Positions 6,521 through 14,956 of a stretch of 19,693 bases of DNA are shown one piece after another (position 1 is the stretch's first letter; the number at the start of each line of letters is the position of its first letter). The position numbers were made by a program, and so were the translations under genes. Under the pieces are notes generated by a model, which searched no databases, was not told the origin of the DNA, and saw only the letters and a program-made list of their open reading frames with translations. This stretch comes from Parabacteroides sp. AM08-6 (GTDB lineage Bacteria > Bacteroidota > Bacteroidia > Bacteroidales > Tannerellaceae), in assembly GCF_003473295.1 (NCBI RefSeq), contig NZ_QRMP01000033.1, positions 1 to 19,693 of the forward strand. The letters run 5' to 3'.

Positions 6521-9091
6521 ATGAAAATCAAAGCGAATAACGCAAACAGTCCGATTTGGAAGGATGTTTATTCACATTCAATGCTTCCGGAAGCATTATA
6601 TCCTTTATATGAAATGGCAACAAACCTCTGGTGGGTATGGAACCATGAAGGAGCTAAACTATTCGGAAAAATAGATTCCGAACTTTGGGCATCAACTGAA
6701 GGAAATCCAGTCCTTTTACTTCAAAGTTTGTCATATAAACGTATTGAAGAAATTTTGGCTGACAAAATGTTAATGGCTGAAATTCAGGCTGTATACACAA
6801 TTTTCAAAGCTTATATCGATGTTAAGCCGGACAAGACGAAACCTTCTGTTGCTTATTTCAGCATGGAATATGGCCTGACAAACGTATTGAAAATTTATTC
6901 CGGAGGTTTGGGTGTATTAGCCGGTGACTATTTAAAAGAAGCCAGCGACAGTAACATCGACCTGACAGCTGTCGGTTTCCTTTATCGATACGGTTACTTT
7001 ACACAGTCTCTGTCAATGGATGGACAGCAGATTGCCAATTACGAACCGCAAAACTTCAACTCATTGCCTCTTACTCAGGTAATGCAGGCTAACGGTGAGC
7101 CGATGGTACTGGAAGTTCCGTATCCGGGCCGTACCGTTTATGCACATATCTGGAAAGTAAGTGTCGGTCGAGTTCCTTTGTATTTGATGGATACCGATAT
7201 TCCTCAGAACAGCGAATGGGATCGTTCTATCACTCACCAGTTATATGGCGGTGACTGGGAAAACCGTATGAAACAAGAATACCTGTTGGGAATCGGTGGT
7301 ATCCTGATGTTAAACAAATTGGGCATCAAGAAACAAATTTATCATTGCAACGAAGGACATGCAGCCCTAATCAACGCACAACGTTTGGTAGATTTCATCC
7401 AAAACGACGGCCTGACATTCAATCAGGCATTGGAAGTAGTTCGCGCTTCTGCTCTCTATACAGTACATACTCCGGTTCCTGCCGGACATGACTATTTCGA
7501 TGAAGGTCTATTCGGACGCTATATGGGCGAATTTCCGGGTAAATTGGGCATCAGTTGGCAAGAGTTCATCGACATGGGACGCGAAAATCCGGGTTCAAAC
7601 GAAAAATTCTCGATGAGTGTATTCGCTTTGAACACCTGCCAAGAAGCAAACGGTGTAAGCTGGTTGCACGGCAAAGTTTCACAACATATGTTCGCACCCG
7701 TCTGGAAAGGTTATTTCCCGGACGAATTGCATGTAGGTTACGTTACTAATGGAGTACACATGCCGACATGGGCTTCTACCGAATGGAAACGCTTCTTCGT
7801 TGAACACTTCGACAAGAATTTCTTCCAAAATCAATCCAACAAAAAATATTGGGAACCTATCCAAAACGCATCCGACGAAGAGATTTGGGATATTCGTAAA
7901 GCACTGAAAGATAAACTGTTTAAATATATCAGAAACGAATACAAGGCAAACTGGTTGAAAAATCAGGGAGATCCGGCAAAGGTTGTTTCTATTTTGGATA
8001 AGATTAACCCAAATGCTTTGCTGATTGGTTTCGGTCGCCGTTTCGCAACTTACAAACGCGCACATTTGCTCTTCACTGATTTAGAGCGTTTGTCTAAGAT
8101 TGTAAACAACGAAAAATATCCGATTCAGTTCGTTTTCACCGGAAAAGCTCACCCAGCCGACGGAGGTGGACAAGGCCTGATTAAACATATTGTCGAGATT
8201 TCACGCCGTCCGGAATTTTTAGGTAAAATCATCTTCTTGGAAAATTATGATATGCGTTTGGCACGTCATTTGATTGCCGGCGTAGATGTTTGGTTGAATA
8301 CTCCGACACGTCCTCTCGAGGCATCCGGTACTTCCGGTGAAAAAGCAGAGATGAATGGTGTCCTAAACTTCTCCGTACTTGACGGATGGTGGTATGAAGG
8401 TTATAAACCAAGTGCCGGTTGGGCGTTGACAGATAAACGTACGTACGAAAACCAACAATATCAGGATCAGCTGGATGCTGCGACTATTTATCATATACTG
8501 GAAACAGAAATTATCCCGACATACTATGCTAAAAACAGTAAGGGATATTCACCTGAATGGATACAGTACATCAAAAATTCCATGTCTGAAATTGCTCCGG
8601 ATTATACAATGAAACGTATGCTGGACGATTATATCCACCGTTTCTATGATAAATTGGCTACCCGTTCAGCTCATCTGCGTGAGAACAATTTTGCTGAAGC
8701 TAAATCAATTGCGGCTTGGAAAGAAGAAGTTGCAGAACATTGGGACAGCTTCCAGGTAGAATCCTTTACATCCAGTCAGGACCTCACGATTGACGGACCG
8801 GTTGTCGGAAAGAAGTATACATTCAATCTGGTAATTGACCGCCACGAGCTACAAGGCATGTTAGGGGTCGATTTAGTTGTCACTAAAGAAAACAACGAAA
8901 ATCATCAATTGGAATTAATGCGCGTAGAACATTTTAAACTAATGAAAGAAGAGGGTTCTAAATTGTATTTCCAATTAGAAACAACACCAAGCGAATCCGG
9001 AACCCACAAAATAGGTTTCCGCGTTTATCCTGAAAATAAAGAATTGCCCCATCGTATGGATTTTGCTTACGTACGTTGGATACAATTGTAA
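6521..9091 (+). CDS. Alpha-glucan phosphorylase, GT35
   Basis: PLP-dependent phosphorylase of 856 residues that releases glucose 1-phosphate from alpha-1,4-glucan. An N-terminal DUF3417-type domain is visible ([21 protein letters not shown], about 29-50). The catalytic core begins near 110 with [10 protein letters not shown] and [18 protein letters not shown]. The PLP site block [22 protein letters not shown] places the cofactor lysine at Lys608. This DUF3417-containing form is the bacterial/archaeal branch typified by Thermotoga and Bacteroides alpha-glucan phosphorylases, distinct from GlgP/MalP of enterobacteria. Residues after about 760 form an extra beta-rich tail ([20 protein letters not shown]... 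onward), likely a C-terminal accessory domain. With the GT3 synthase upstream it makes a two-gene glycogen turnover locus. No branching or debranching enzyme is in the window. Confidence 0.93.
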   Translation: MKIKANNANSPIWKDVYSHSMLPEALYPLYEMATNLWWVWNHEGAKLFGKIDSELWASTEGNPVLLLQSLSYKRIEEILADKMLMAEIQAVYTIFKAYIDVKPDKTKPSVAYFSMEYGLTNVLKIYSGGLGVLAGDYLKEASDSNIDLTAVGFLYRYGYFTQSLSMDGQQIANYEPQNFNSLPLTQVMQANGEPMVLEVPYPGRTVYAHIWKVSVGRVPLYLMDTDIPQNSEWDRSITHQLYGGDWENRMKQEYLLGIGGILMLNKLGIKKQIYHCNEGHAALINAQRLVDFIQNDGLTFNQALEVVRASALYTVHTPVPAGHDYFDEGLFGRYMGEFPGKLGISWQEFIDMGRENPGSNEKFSMSVFALNTCQEANGVSWLHGKVSQHMFAPVWKGYFPDELHVGYVTNGVHMPTWASTEWKRFFVEHFDKNFFQNQSNKKYWEPIQNASDEEIWDIRKALKDKLFKYIRNEYKANWLKNQGDPAKVVSILDKINPNALLIGFGRRFATYKRAHLLFTDLERLSKIVNNEKYPIQFVFTGKAHPADGGGQGLIKHIVEISRRPEFLGKIIFLENYDMRLARHLIAGVDVWLNTPTRPLEASGTSGEKAEMNGVLNFSVLDGWWYEGYKPSAGWALTDKRTYENQQYQDQLDAATIYHILETEIIPTYYAKNSKGYSPEWIQYIKNSMSEIAPDYTMKRMLDDYIHRFYDKLATRSAHLRENNFAEAKSIAAWKEEVAEHWDSFQVESFTSSQDLTIDGPVVGKKYTFNLVIDRHELQGMLGVDLVVTKENNENHQLELMRVEHFKLMKEEGSKLYFQLETTPSESGTHKIGFRVYPENKELPHRMDFAYVRWIQL

Positions 9092-9113
9092 TTAAGGCAG
9101 TTATATATTATGT

Positions 9114-9147
9114 AAACGGGGAAGTTGAAACATCAACTCCCCCGTTT
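9114..9147 (+). terminator. Hairpin terminator after glucan phosphorylase
   Basis: A 15-bp stem with one mismatch (9114-9128 with 9133-9147), a 4-base loop and a following T-rich tail (TATTTTTAT) lies 22 bases after the stop. Confidence 0.88.
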
Positions 9148-9189
9148 TATTTTTATATATACAAAAATCATTTCCTCCTTAATAAAAAA

Positions 9190-9219
9190 CGGATTATCCG
9201 GAACAGGCCAGACAATCCG
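9190..9219 (-). terminator. Hairpin terminator of the FadL-like gene
   Basis: On the minus strand a 12-bp stem with minor mismatches or wobbles (9190-9201 with 9208-9219) and a 6-base loop is followed by a run of six T. It lies 28 bases after the stop of the gene ending at 9248. Confidence 0.85.
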
Positions 9220-9247
9220 CTAAATTATATAGAATAGATATATTCAG

Positions 9248-10714
9248 TTAAAACGCATACGATACACCTATCGCGGGCATTAATGCATAAATGTTATAAT
9301 GTCCCCCAAATGTGCGATCATTACCGGTTATCAGACTTTTGTCGCTATAGGAACCATCGCGTCCGAAACCTGTTACATAAGAAAATGCAAAATCAATGGA
9401 AAGAGGATTAATCGGACGGAAACTTAAACCAGCAGTAATACCGAATTTATCCATACTGGGAGTTTCCGGATTTAGAAAATCATCCTTTACCGGAGATTCA
9501 TCATAATAAGCACCTAAACGGACATCAAAACGGTTGGTTGCAGCGAACTGCGCACCCAGACGATAAATACGAGTATTATGATATTCTTTTTTAGCTACCA
9601 TATCATATTTGCTCAAAGAAGACGGAGAGAAATTAATCGATAATGTTTTATATGCTCCCCAACCTACAAACTGTACTTCTCCGGAAAGTATCCAACGATT
9701 TGTTGGTTTATAAGTAACCCCAACATTCCAGTTATCGGGCAATGGCAGTTCTGCAGTAAATGTACCTTCGTCCAAAGGAGGAATCGAAAAGTCTTTCATT
9801 GATTCCGGAATAGGAAATCCCTGGCTTTCAGCCAACTTCAACAATCCATCAACCTGAGGAAGCAAATTATTTTTCAAATCGGTTTCATTAGCATAACCTA
9901 AAGCAATATGACCTTCTTTCACACGAGCCTGTACTTTTGAACGATAAGAAAGACCGACAGTCACTTTTTCATTTACATCAAACATGGCACCTATATTAAA
10001 GCCCAAACGTACACCTGCATCACCTTTCAGGTTGACTGAGGCAGCCGAGGCATCCTTATACTTTTCCAAGTCCGTCATTAATTTATCGACAGTAGGTTTC
10101 ACCATCGCGGCTAATCCCGGATTAGCTGCCAATACAGGCTGAAACTGTTCCAGCAATCCGTTTGCCATATCATTCATTTCGCCCGGTCCGATTAAAGCGC
10201 GACTCAGTTCTATATTGCCAAACTCCATCATCAATCCGGCACCAATGCTTAAACGGTCTGTAATTTTCCAGGAAACTGTAGGCTGAACATTATAAGCTTT
10301 CAAGGAGATATCTTGTATGAGATGTGCACCTCTCCAGTCCTTGCCCCAATTCATTGAACTACCATAAGGAGTCGTTACGCTCACACCGGCAGCCAAAAAA
10401 TCGTAAATTTTAAAACCTGCATATACATATAAAGGAGTGCTAGGGGTATTATCCGGTCTGTGTACATAGTCACCTTGTGTAAACTTACCTTTTGAAAAAA
10501 CACCGGAAACGCCGGCCGACAGATTTATGTTATTTTCCATAAATGCCAATCCGGCAGGATTAAAATGCATACTTTCCGCACCCAATTTCATAGCAACACC
10601 AACATGTCCCATACCGGCCTGTTTTGTACTTTGAGCATTTACCTGGTAACCTTCTGCCGCCGCATAAGTCAAAGGAAGCATGGAAAAACATGCCAATGCG
10701 ATAATTCTCTTCAT
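9248..10714 (-). CDS. OmpP1/FadL/TodX-family outer-membrane transport protein
   Basis: A predicted 488-residue outer-membrane beta-barrel of the FadL family, which moves hydrophobic compounds such as long-chain fatty acids. A Sec signal peptide is clear (MKRIIALACFSMLPLTYAAA, cleavage near residue 20). The mature N-terminus carries the family hallmark: GYQVNAQSTKQAGMGHVGVAM, then SMHFNPAGLAF with the NPA signature near the start of the hatch. Many alternating aromatic/polar strands follow. The last residues, MPAIGVSYAF, end in an aromatic residue as expected for BAM-dependent barrels. A middle region (about 185-225) is helix-rich and lies between strands. The substrate cannot be inferred. It is monocistronic, divergent from queC, with a TATCTTTG box upstream and a hairpin terminator downstream. 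Confidence 0.92.
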   Translation of the reverse strand: MKRIIALACFSMLPLTYAAAEGYQVNAQSTKQAGMGHVGVAMKLGAESMHFNPAGLAFMENNINLSAGVSGVFSKGKFTQGDYVHRPDNTPSTPLYVYAGFKIYDFLAAGVSVTTPYGSSMNWGKDWRGAHLIQDISLKAYNVQPTVSWKITDRLSIGAGLMMEFGNIELSRALIGPGEMNDMANGLLEQFQPVLAANPGLAAMVKPTVDKLMTDLEKYKDASAASVNLKGDAGVRLGFNIGAMFDVNEKVTVGLSYRSKVQARVKEGHIALGYANETDLKNNLLPQVDGLLKLAESQGFPIPESMKDFSIPPLDEGTFTAELPLPDNWNVGVTYKPTNRWILSGEVQFVGWGAYKTLSINFSPSSLSKYDMVAKKEYHNTRIYRLGAQFAATNRFDVRLGAYYDESPVKDDFLNPETPSMDKFGITAGLSFRPINPLSIDFAFSYVTGFGRDGSYSDKSLITGNDRTFGGHYNIYALMPAIGVSYAF

Positions 10715-10771
10715 AAATTTTATATTTGTTAATACCTGTTTCTATTACGCCTTCCCGGACGCAAACGGCGA

Positions 10772-10779
10772 CAAAGATA
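10772..10779 (-). promoter_or_regulatory. -7 box of the FadL-like gene
   Basis: TATCTTTG on the minus strand, 57 bases before the ATG at 10714, is a full match to TAnnTTTG. Confidence 0.6.
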
Positions 10780-10903
10780 AATACTTTTCTTTAATATTGC
10801 ACATTTTTACCTATAATGTGCGGCACACAACCATTATTTCTGTGCACTCTATTGTATCCGGCAGAGAAACGACCTATTTACATTCATATTTCGAAAAACT
10901 CCG

Positions 10904-10911
10904 TATCTTTG
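10904..10911 (+). promoter_or_regulatory. -7 box of queC
   Basis: TATCTTTG is a full match to TAnnTTTG. The expected transcription start is near 10917, giving a leader of about 60 bases. The leader begins with an 8-bp hairpin, AAAAGGAA / TTCCTTTT (10917-10924 with 10928-10935), which directly abuts the predicted preQ1 aptamer. Confidence 0.65.
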
Positions 10912-10935
10912 CAATGAAAAGGAACATTTCCTTTT

Positions 10936-10969
10936 CCGTGTGCTTGCTAAACCACGTATTAAAAACAAG
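10936..10969 (+). ncRNA. Candidate preQ1-I riboswitch in the queC leader
   Basis: The segment aligns without gaps to the 34-nt preQ1-I aptamer of Bacillus subtilis queC. P1 is CGUG/CACG (10937-10940 with 10953-10956). The 12-nt loop UGCUUGCUAAAC (10941-10952) has exactly the family length and agrees at 9 of 12 positions. An A-rich tail (10958-10965) follows, and then CAAG (10966-10969), which pairs perfectly with CUUG (10943-10946) to make the P2 pseudoknot. Residues that contact the ligand in the known structure are present: the counterpart of U6 is U10941, C17 is C10952, and A29/A30 are A10964/A10965. Position 10/32 shows a compensatory change (A-U to U-A). The queC ATG follows 7 nt later, so ligand-induced folding would most simply hide the start region (translational control). 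The gene context (preQ1 synthesis) fits. P1 is short (4 bp), which is the weakest point. Confidence 0.8.
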
Positions 10970-10975
10970 AAAAAT

Positions 10976-11650
10976 ATGAAACATCAAGAAGCCGCTTTGG
11001 TTTGCTTCTCCGGTGGACAAGATTCCACAACCTGCCTATTCTGGGCAAAGAAGCATTTTAAACGTGTAGAAACGGTCTGTTTTACTTACGGACAAAAACA
11101 TTCTCTGGAAATTGAAGTAGCACGAAAAATTGCCGCCAATGCAGAAGTACCTTTCCATTTGCTGGATGTATCACTGATAAGCCAGCTTGACTCCAATTGC
11201 TCGTTGACTAATACAACGATGACTATGGATCAGGAAAAGCCTGCTGATAGTTATCCGAATACATTCGTTCCGGGCAGAAATATGGTGTTCCTGACTTTTG
11301 CAGCCATTCTGGCACGGAGTAAAGGAATTTTCAATTTAGTAACCGGGGTATCTGAAGCAGATTTTAGCGGCTATCCGGATTGTCGGGATACCTTCATCCG
11401 TTCTTTGAATGTTACGTTGAATCTGGCTATGGATGAACAATTTGTCATTTACACACCTTTAATGAACCGGGATAAAAGCGAGGTTTGGGAACTTTCGGAT
11501 CAATTGGGTGTATTTGAGTTAGTCCGGACACAAACACTGACCTGCTATAACGGTGTCCCGGCAGAAGGTTGCGGGCACTGCCCGGCCTGTAAACTTCGTA
11601 AAGAAGGCTTAGAAAAATATCTCAAACGGAAATCATTAAAAAACAACTGA
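10976..11650 (+). CDS. queC: 7-cyano-7-deazaguanine synthase QueC
   Basis: Cytoplasmic ATP-dependent enzyme that converts 7-carboxy-7-deazaguanine and ammonia to preQ0 in queuosine biosynthesis. The PP-loop ATP pyrophosphatase motif SGGQDST is at residues 12-18. [17 protein letters not shown] and [12 protein letters not shown] are typical QueC blocks. The C-terminal zinc site is complete, with four cysteines in TCYNG and [10 protein letters not shown]. The start at 10976 gives 224 residues beginning [17 protein letters not shown]. The longer in-frame start at 10940 is rejected because it lies inside the leader aptamer and adds a basic, non-conserved dozen residues. queF follows 64 bp downstream on the same strand with no evident terminator or TAnnTTTG box between, so the two are probably one operon under the leader riboswitch. 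Confidence 0.95.
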   Translation: MKHQEAALVCFSGGQDSTTCLFWAKKHFKRVETVCFTYGQKHSLEIEVARKIAANAEVPFHLLDVSLISQLDSNCSLTNTTMTMDQEKPADSYPNTFVPGRNMVFLTFAAILARSKGIFNLVTGVSEADFSGYPDCRDTFIRSLNVTLNLAMDEQFVIYTPLMNRDKSEVWELSDQLGVFELVRTQTLTCYNGVPAEGCGHCPACKLRKEGLEKYLKRKSLKNN

Positions 11651-11714
11651 ATTTCACCTATTTTCAAAACAGGCTACATATAGACACAAAACAAAGCATA
11701 AATCAGTAATAAAA

Positions 11715-12182
11715 ATGGATACCAGAAAAGAAGAAAACGAACTCCACCTTTTGGGAGGTTCTACTGTATACAAACAAGATTATGCTCCGGAAGTATTGGA
11801 GGCATTCACGAATAAACATCCGGAAAATGATTACTGGGTACATTTCAACTGTCCTGAGTTTACGAGCCTCTGCCCTATTACCGGACAACCGGATTTTGCA
11901 ACTATTTATATCGACTACATACCTGATATAAAAATGGTAGAAAGCAAAAGTCTGAAATTATACCTGTTCAGTTTCCGAAATCATGGTGCATTCCATGAAG
12001 ATTGTGTAAATATCATCATGAAAGACCTGATAGCATTAATGGAGCCCAAATACATAGAAATAACAGGAATCTTTACGCCACGTGGCGGCATAAGTATTTA
12101 TCCTTATTGTAATTATGGCCGTCCGGGAAGTAAATATGAACAGTTAGCAGAGCAACGTCTTTTTAATCATAAAAGCATCTGA
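11715..12182 (+). CDS. queF: NADPH-dependent preQ0 reductase QueF (type I)
   Basis: Reduces the nitrile of preQ0 to the aminomethyl of preQ1 using two NADPH, the step after QueC. At 155 residues it is the short, single-domain (tunnelling-fold) type I form found in Bacillus. The covalent-catalysis cysteine is Cys53 in [11 protein letters not shown] and the acid is Asp60, close to the positions in the B. subtilis enzyme. The QueF signature [22 protein letters not shown] lies around residues 76-97 and provides NADPH-binding residues. [13 protein letters not shown] is also characteristic. The start is the first ATG of the frame and matches the expected N-terminal length. queD and queE are not in the window. 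Confidence 0.95.
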   Translation: MDTRKEENELHLLGGSTVYKQDYAPEVLEAFTNKHPENDYWVHFNCPEFTSLCPITGQPDFATIYIDYIPDIKMVESKSLKLYLFSFRNHGAFHEDCVNIIMKDLIALMEPKYIEITGIFTPRGGISIYPYCNYGRPGSKYEQLAEQRLFNHKSI

Positions 12183-12226
12183 GCACAAAAAAGTGGCATT
12201 TGATAATCATTGTATTCTATTTTTTG

Positions 12227-12234
12227 TAAATTTG
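12227..12234 (+). promoter_or_regulatory. -7 box of the DUF1080 gene
   Basis: TAAATTTG matches TAnnTTTG. A TTTG at 12199-12202 could be the -33 element but is 24 bases away, longer than the usual 19-21. A perfect small hairpin CTAAAT-AAT-ATTTAG (12254-12268) lies between the box and the ATG. Confidence 0.5.
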
Positions 12235-12271
12235 TAACCAGAAATATGCAAACCTAAATAATATTTAGACC

Positions 12272-13057
12272 ATGAACAAGAAAAGTTTAACAATGAAAGC
12301 TGCATTGGCAGCCCTTACTTGCACAGTGTGTGTAAGCAGTATGAATGCACAAAAACAGTATCCCAAACAAGAAGGAATGACTCCGGGAATGTCTGAATAC
12401 TGGACACCGCAACCAAAAGTTGTAACTCCAGGTGACATCAAAACGAACACTGCTCCTTCCGATGCCATCGTTTTATTTGATGGAAAAGATCTTTCTGCAT
12501 GGGAAAGCGTATCTGGAGGTCCCGCACAATGGAACGTACATGATGGAGTATTCACGGTAAACAAAAAAGCCGGTGATATCCAAACCAAACAAAAATTCAA
12601 CAATTATCAATTGCATATCGAATGGTGCGTTCCCAAGAATATTTCAGGTGAAAGCCAAGGACGTGGAAACAGTGGTATTTTTATGCAAGGAATGTATGAA
12701 ATCCAAATATTGGATTGCTACAATAACGAAACATACGTAAACGGACAGACAGGTAGTATTTACAAACAAACACCTCCTTTGGCTAATGCCATGCGTAAAC
12801 CCGGAGAATGGAATGTATATGATATTATCTATTCTGCACCTATTTTCAAAGAAGACGGAACTTATCGTGTTCCTCCCCGCGTAACAGTTATCCAGAACGG
12901 TATTGTATTGCAGAATAATACAACTATTTTGGGAACAACTGAATATGTAGGTTTCCCAAAAGTTGTCAAACATGATGCTGGTCCTATCATCCTGCAGAGT
13001 CATGGCGACCCAAGCGAACCGATTAGTTTCCGTAATGTTTGGCTAAGAGAATTATAA
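12272..13057 (+). CDS. Secreted DUF1080 protein (3-keto-disaccharide hydrolase-like)
   Basis: A 261-residue exported protein. The signal peptide is clear (hydrophobic ALAALTCTVCVSS, predicted cleavage at MNA/QKQ near residue 26). The rest is a DUF1080 domain (PF06439, a concanavalin-like beta-sandwich), recognised from AIVLFDGKDLSAWE (about 65-78), WNVHDGVFTV, the GNSGIFMQGMYEIQILD core and the ending PISFRNVWLREL. Characterised DUF1080 members hydrolyse 3-keto-glycosides made by oxidoreductases; whether this one does is inference. The start could be the ATG at 12272 or the in-frame ATG at 12293. The latter leaves a tidier signal peptide and moves initiation away from the hairpin ending at 12268. 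It stands alone, convergent with dnaX. Confidence 0.88.
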   Translation: MNKKSLTMKAALAALTCTVCVSSMNAQKQYPKQEGMTPGMSEYWTPQPKVVTPGDIKTNTAPSDAIVLFDGKDLSAWESVSGGPAQWNVHDGVFTVNKKAGDIQTKQKFNNYQLHIEWCVPKNISGESQGRGNSGIFMQGMYEIQILDCYNNETYVNGQTGSIYKQTPPLANAMRKPGEWNVYDIIYSAPIFKEDGTYRVPPRVTVIQNGIVLQNNTTILGTTEYVGFPKVVKHDAGPIILQSHGDPSEPISFRNVWLREL

Positions 13058-13062
13058 TCCAT

Positions 13063-13098
13063 AAAAAAAGAGAAGCAGATTTTTGCTTCTCTTTTTTT
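13063..13098. terminator. Bidirectional terminator between DUF1080 gene and dnaX
   Basis: A 15-bp perfect stem (13063-13077 with 13084-13098) with A7 on one side and T7 on the other should terminate transcription in both directions. It overlaps the dnaX stop codon (13097-13099), so the last bases of dnaX are part of the hairpin. Confidence 0.9.
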
Positions 13099-14869
13099 AA
13101 TCCAAAGACAAATTAAACTCTTCTTTTAACCGGCCGAGTACCGGATTAATATTCAGTAAATGTTCATACTTCTCCGTTGAAGTATAAGCCAAATGTTTCT
13201 CATTCGATTCTATGATACGGACCCGCATCTGAATACGAGTATTTTTTAATTGAGTCCTCAAATAGCTCAAAAGGTCTATACAACCATTACTTAATTCATC
13301 CTGTTGACCCGGATTATGAACACCTACCTCAAAAAAGTAGTTATCCTGTAATACCGGTTTACAATTTATCATCGTATTTTTCAAATACACTTTCTTATCA
13401 ATCGAAGCAGCATAAGCATCCCAACAACGAGATAAGTCTTCTTGCGTAAACGGATTTACTATCTCTTGTGAAATATTGGACGTTTGCACCGTAGACTTCT
13501 GAACCTGTGAACGTTCTACTCCAATATCTTTGAGGGAAGTTCCGAACTGAGGGGGCCGGACCGGTCTTTTAGGAGGCGCAGCATCCGTAGTTTGTGGAAT
13601 AACAGTTGCCGAAGGCGGCATATTGGTAGTCATTACCTGAGGCCGGGCAGTCTGTACATTTTTCGTTCCTGCCGGCATCAGTACAGGTTGTTGTAAAGGT
13701 GGTGCCGATTGGATGGAAGAATTAGAAGCTATCGGTTCAATCAGTCCTTTTTTTTTATCATCGGCAGGCTGACCTGCATTGATTAACTGACAAAGTTGAA
13801 TCAGTGTCAGTTCCAGCAATAAGCGCTTATTCCGACTGACACGATAGTTCAAATCGCAACTATTCGCCAATTCTATTGCCTTAAATAAAAACTGATCAGC
13901 ACAACGTTTCGCCATTTCCTTATATCGTTCACGAATGGAAGCTCCCACTTCAAAAAGTACCAACGTAGCCTCATCCCGGCAAACCAGCAAATCCCGAAAA
14001 TGCGCAGCCAAACCGGTAATAATATTCTGCCCGTCAAAACCTTTACTCAGAATATCATTCAATATCAGAAGAGCAGAACGGACATTTCCGGAAAGCATGG
14101 CATCCGTCAACCGGAAATAATACTCGTAATCCAGCACATTCAAGTTGTCGATAACTGCTTGATAAGTAATATTCCCACTTGTAAAACTAACAACCTGATC
14201 AAATATGGATAATGCATCACGCATACCACCATCAGCCTTTTGTGCAATCACATTCAAGGCCTCCGGTTCTGCGTTTACCCCTTCACAGGAAGCAACATAT
14301 TGCAGATGTTCCACCATGTCCGCTATCGAAATACGGGAAAAATCATATATCTGGCAACGGGATAAGATAGTCGGCAAAACTTTATGCTTTTCCGTAGTAG
14401 CCAAAATGAAGAGTGCATGATGGGGAGGCTCCTCCAATGTCTTCAGAAACGCATTAAAAGCTGCCGAACTCAACATGTGCACTTCGTCGATAATGAAAAC
14501 CTTATATTTTCCGATTGGAGGCGGAATGCGTACTTGGTCTATCAAAGCCCGGATATCATCAACCGAATTATTGGAAGCCGCATCCAGTTCATGTATATTA
14601 TATGAACGTTGCTCATTGAATGCTTTACACGACTCACATTCATTGCAAGCCTCCCCGTCGGCTGTCGGACTCAGGCAATTGATTGTCTTTGCAAAGATAC
14701 GGGCACAAGAGGTCTTCCCTACTCCGCGGGGACCGCAAAACAGATACGCATGGGCCAGCTTGTTACTTTCTATTGCATTTTTTAATGTAGTTGTCAAGGA
14801 CTTCTGCCCTACCACACTTCTAAAAGTAGAAGGACGATACTTCCTTGCCGATACAATATAATTATCCAT
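13097..14869 (-). CDS. dnaX: DNA polymerase III subunit gamma/tau DnaX
   Basis: Clamp-loader ATPase that opens the beta clamp and, in the long tau form, tethers polymerase cores. The protein has 590 residues from ATG 14869. A longer in-frame start at 14905 is rejected because the TATCTTTG promoter box (14893-14900) lies downstream of it, and because MDNYIVSARKYRPSTF is the conserved opening. Walker A GPRGVGKT is at 46-53, the zinc cysteines are Cys65, 75, 78 and 81, Walker B DEVH is at 128-131, and the SRC arginine-finger motif is at 170-172. Domain III ends near 370, then a Pro/Gln/Thr-rich linker (about 375-470) leads to a divergent C-terminal domain. Codons 372-374 form an A9 run at the domain III/linker border, which may yield a short gamma-like product. 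It is convergent with the DUF1080 gene. Confidence 0.96.
   Translation of the reverse strand: MDNYIVSARKYRPSTFRSVVGQKSLTTTLKNAIESNKLAHAYLFCGPRGVGKTSCARIFAKTINCLSPTADGEACNECESCKAFNEQRSYNIHELDAASNNSVDDIRALIDQVRIPPPIGKYKVFIIDEVHMLSSAAFNAFLKTLEEPPHHALFILATTEKHKVLPTILSRCQIYDFSRISIADMVEHLQYVASCEGVNAEPEALNVIAQKADGGMRDALSIFDQVVSFTSGNITYQAVIDNLNVLDYEYYFRLTDAMLSGNVRSALLILNDILSKGFDGQNIITGLAAHFRDLLVCRDEATLVLFEVGASIRERYKEMAKRCADQFLFKAIELANSCDLNYRVSRNKRLLLELTLIQLCQLINAGQPADDKKKGLIEPIASNSSIQSAPPLQQPVLMPAGTKNVQTARPQVMTTNMPPSATVIPQTTDAAPPKRPVRPPQFGTSLKDIGVERSQVQKSTVQTSNISQEIVNPFTQEDLSRCWDAYAASIDKKVYLKNTMINCKPVLQDNYFFEVGVHNPGQQDELSNGCIDLLSYLRTQLKNTRIQMRVRIIESNEKHLAYTSTEKYEHLLNINPVLGRLKEEFNLSLD
13748..13756 (-). 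other. A9 slippery run in dnaX, candidate frameshift site
   Basis: On the coding strand nine A are followed by GG. One extra A (or a -1 shift) gives AGG ACT GAT TGA, ending after three more codons (377 residues). One lost A (or +1) gives GAC TGA, ending at 375 residues. Both alternative frames therefore stop almost at once, at the edge of the clamp-loader core. A small GC hairpin, GCAGG-TCAG-CCTGC (plus-strand 13764-13777), lies just upstream in the mRNA. Whether slippage happens is inference. Confidence 0.6.
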
Positions 14870-14892
14870 TCTCCGCTTTTTTATTGACAACA

Positions 14893-14900
14893 CAAAGATA
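14893..14900 (-). promoter_or_regulatory. -7 box of dnaX
   Basis: TATCTTTG on the minus strand lies 23 bases before the ATG at 14869, implying a leader of only about 15-20 bases. This box decides the dnaX start. Confidence 0.65.
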
Positions 14901-14956
14901 AACAAAAAAATTCATTTATCCTTAGTCCTTTTCATAAGCCAGAAGGTCATGAAATA

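Noticed and set aside
10940..10975. Longer QueC start at 10940
   Set aside because: It lies inside the predicted aptamer and adds residues not found in QueC; the conserved protein begins at 10976.
11651..11714. Second preQ1 riboswitch ahead of queF
   Set aside because: No P1/loop/pseudoknot arrangement or TAnnTTTG box was found in the 64-bp gap.
14870..14905. Longer DnaX start at 14905
   Set aside because: The -7 box at 14893-14900 is inside this extension, so the transcript would begin downstream of it.
14930..14954. Hairpin after the GH29 gene as a terminator
   Set aside because: The stem is imperfect and lacks a T run on the relevant strand.
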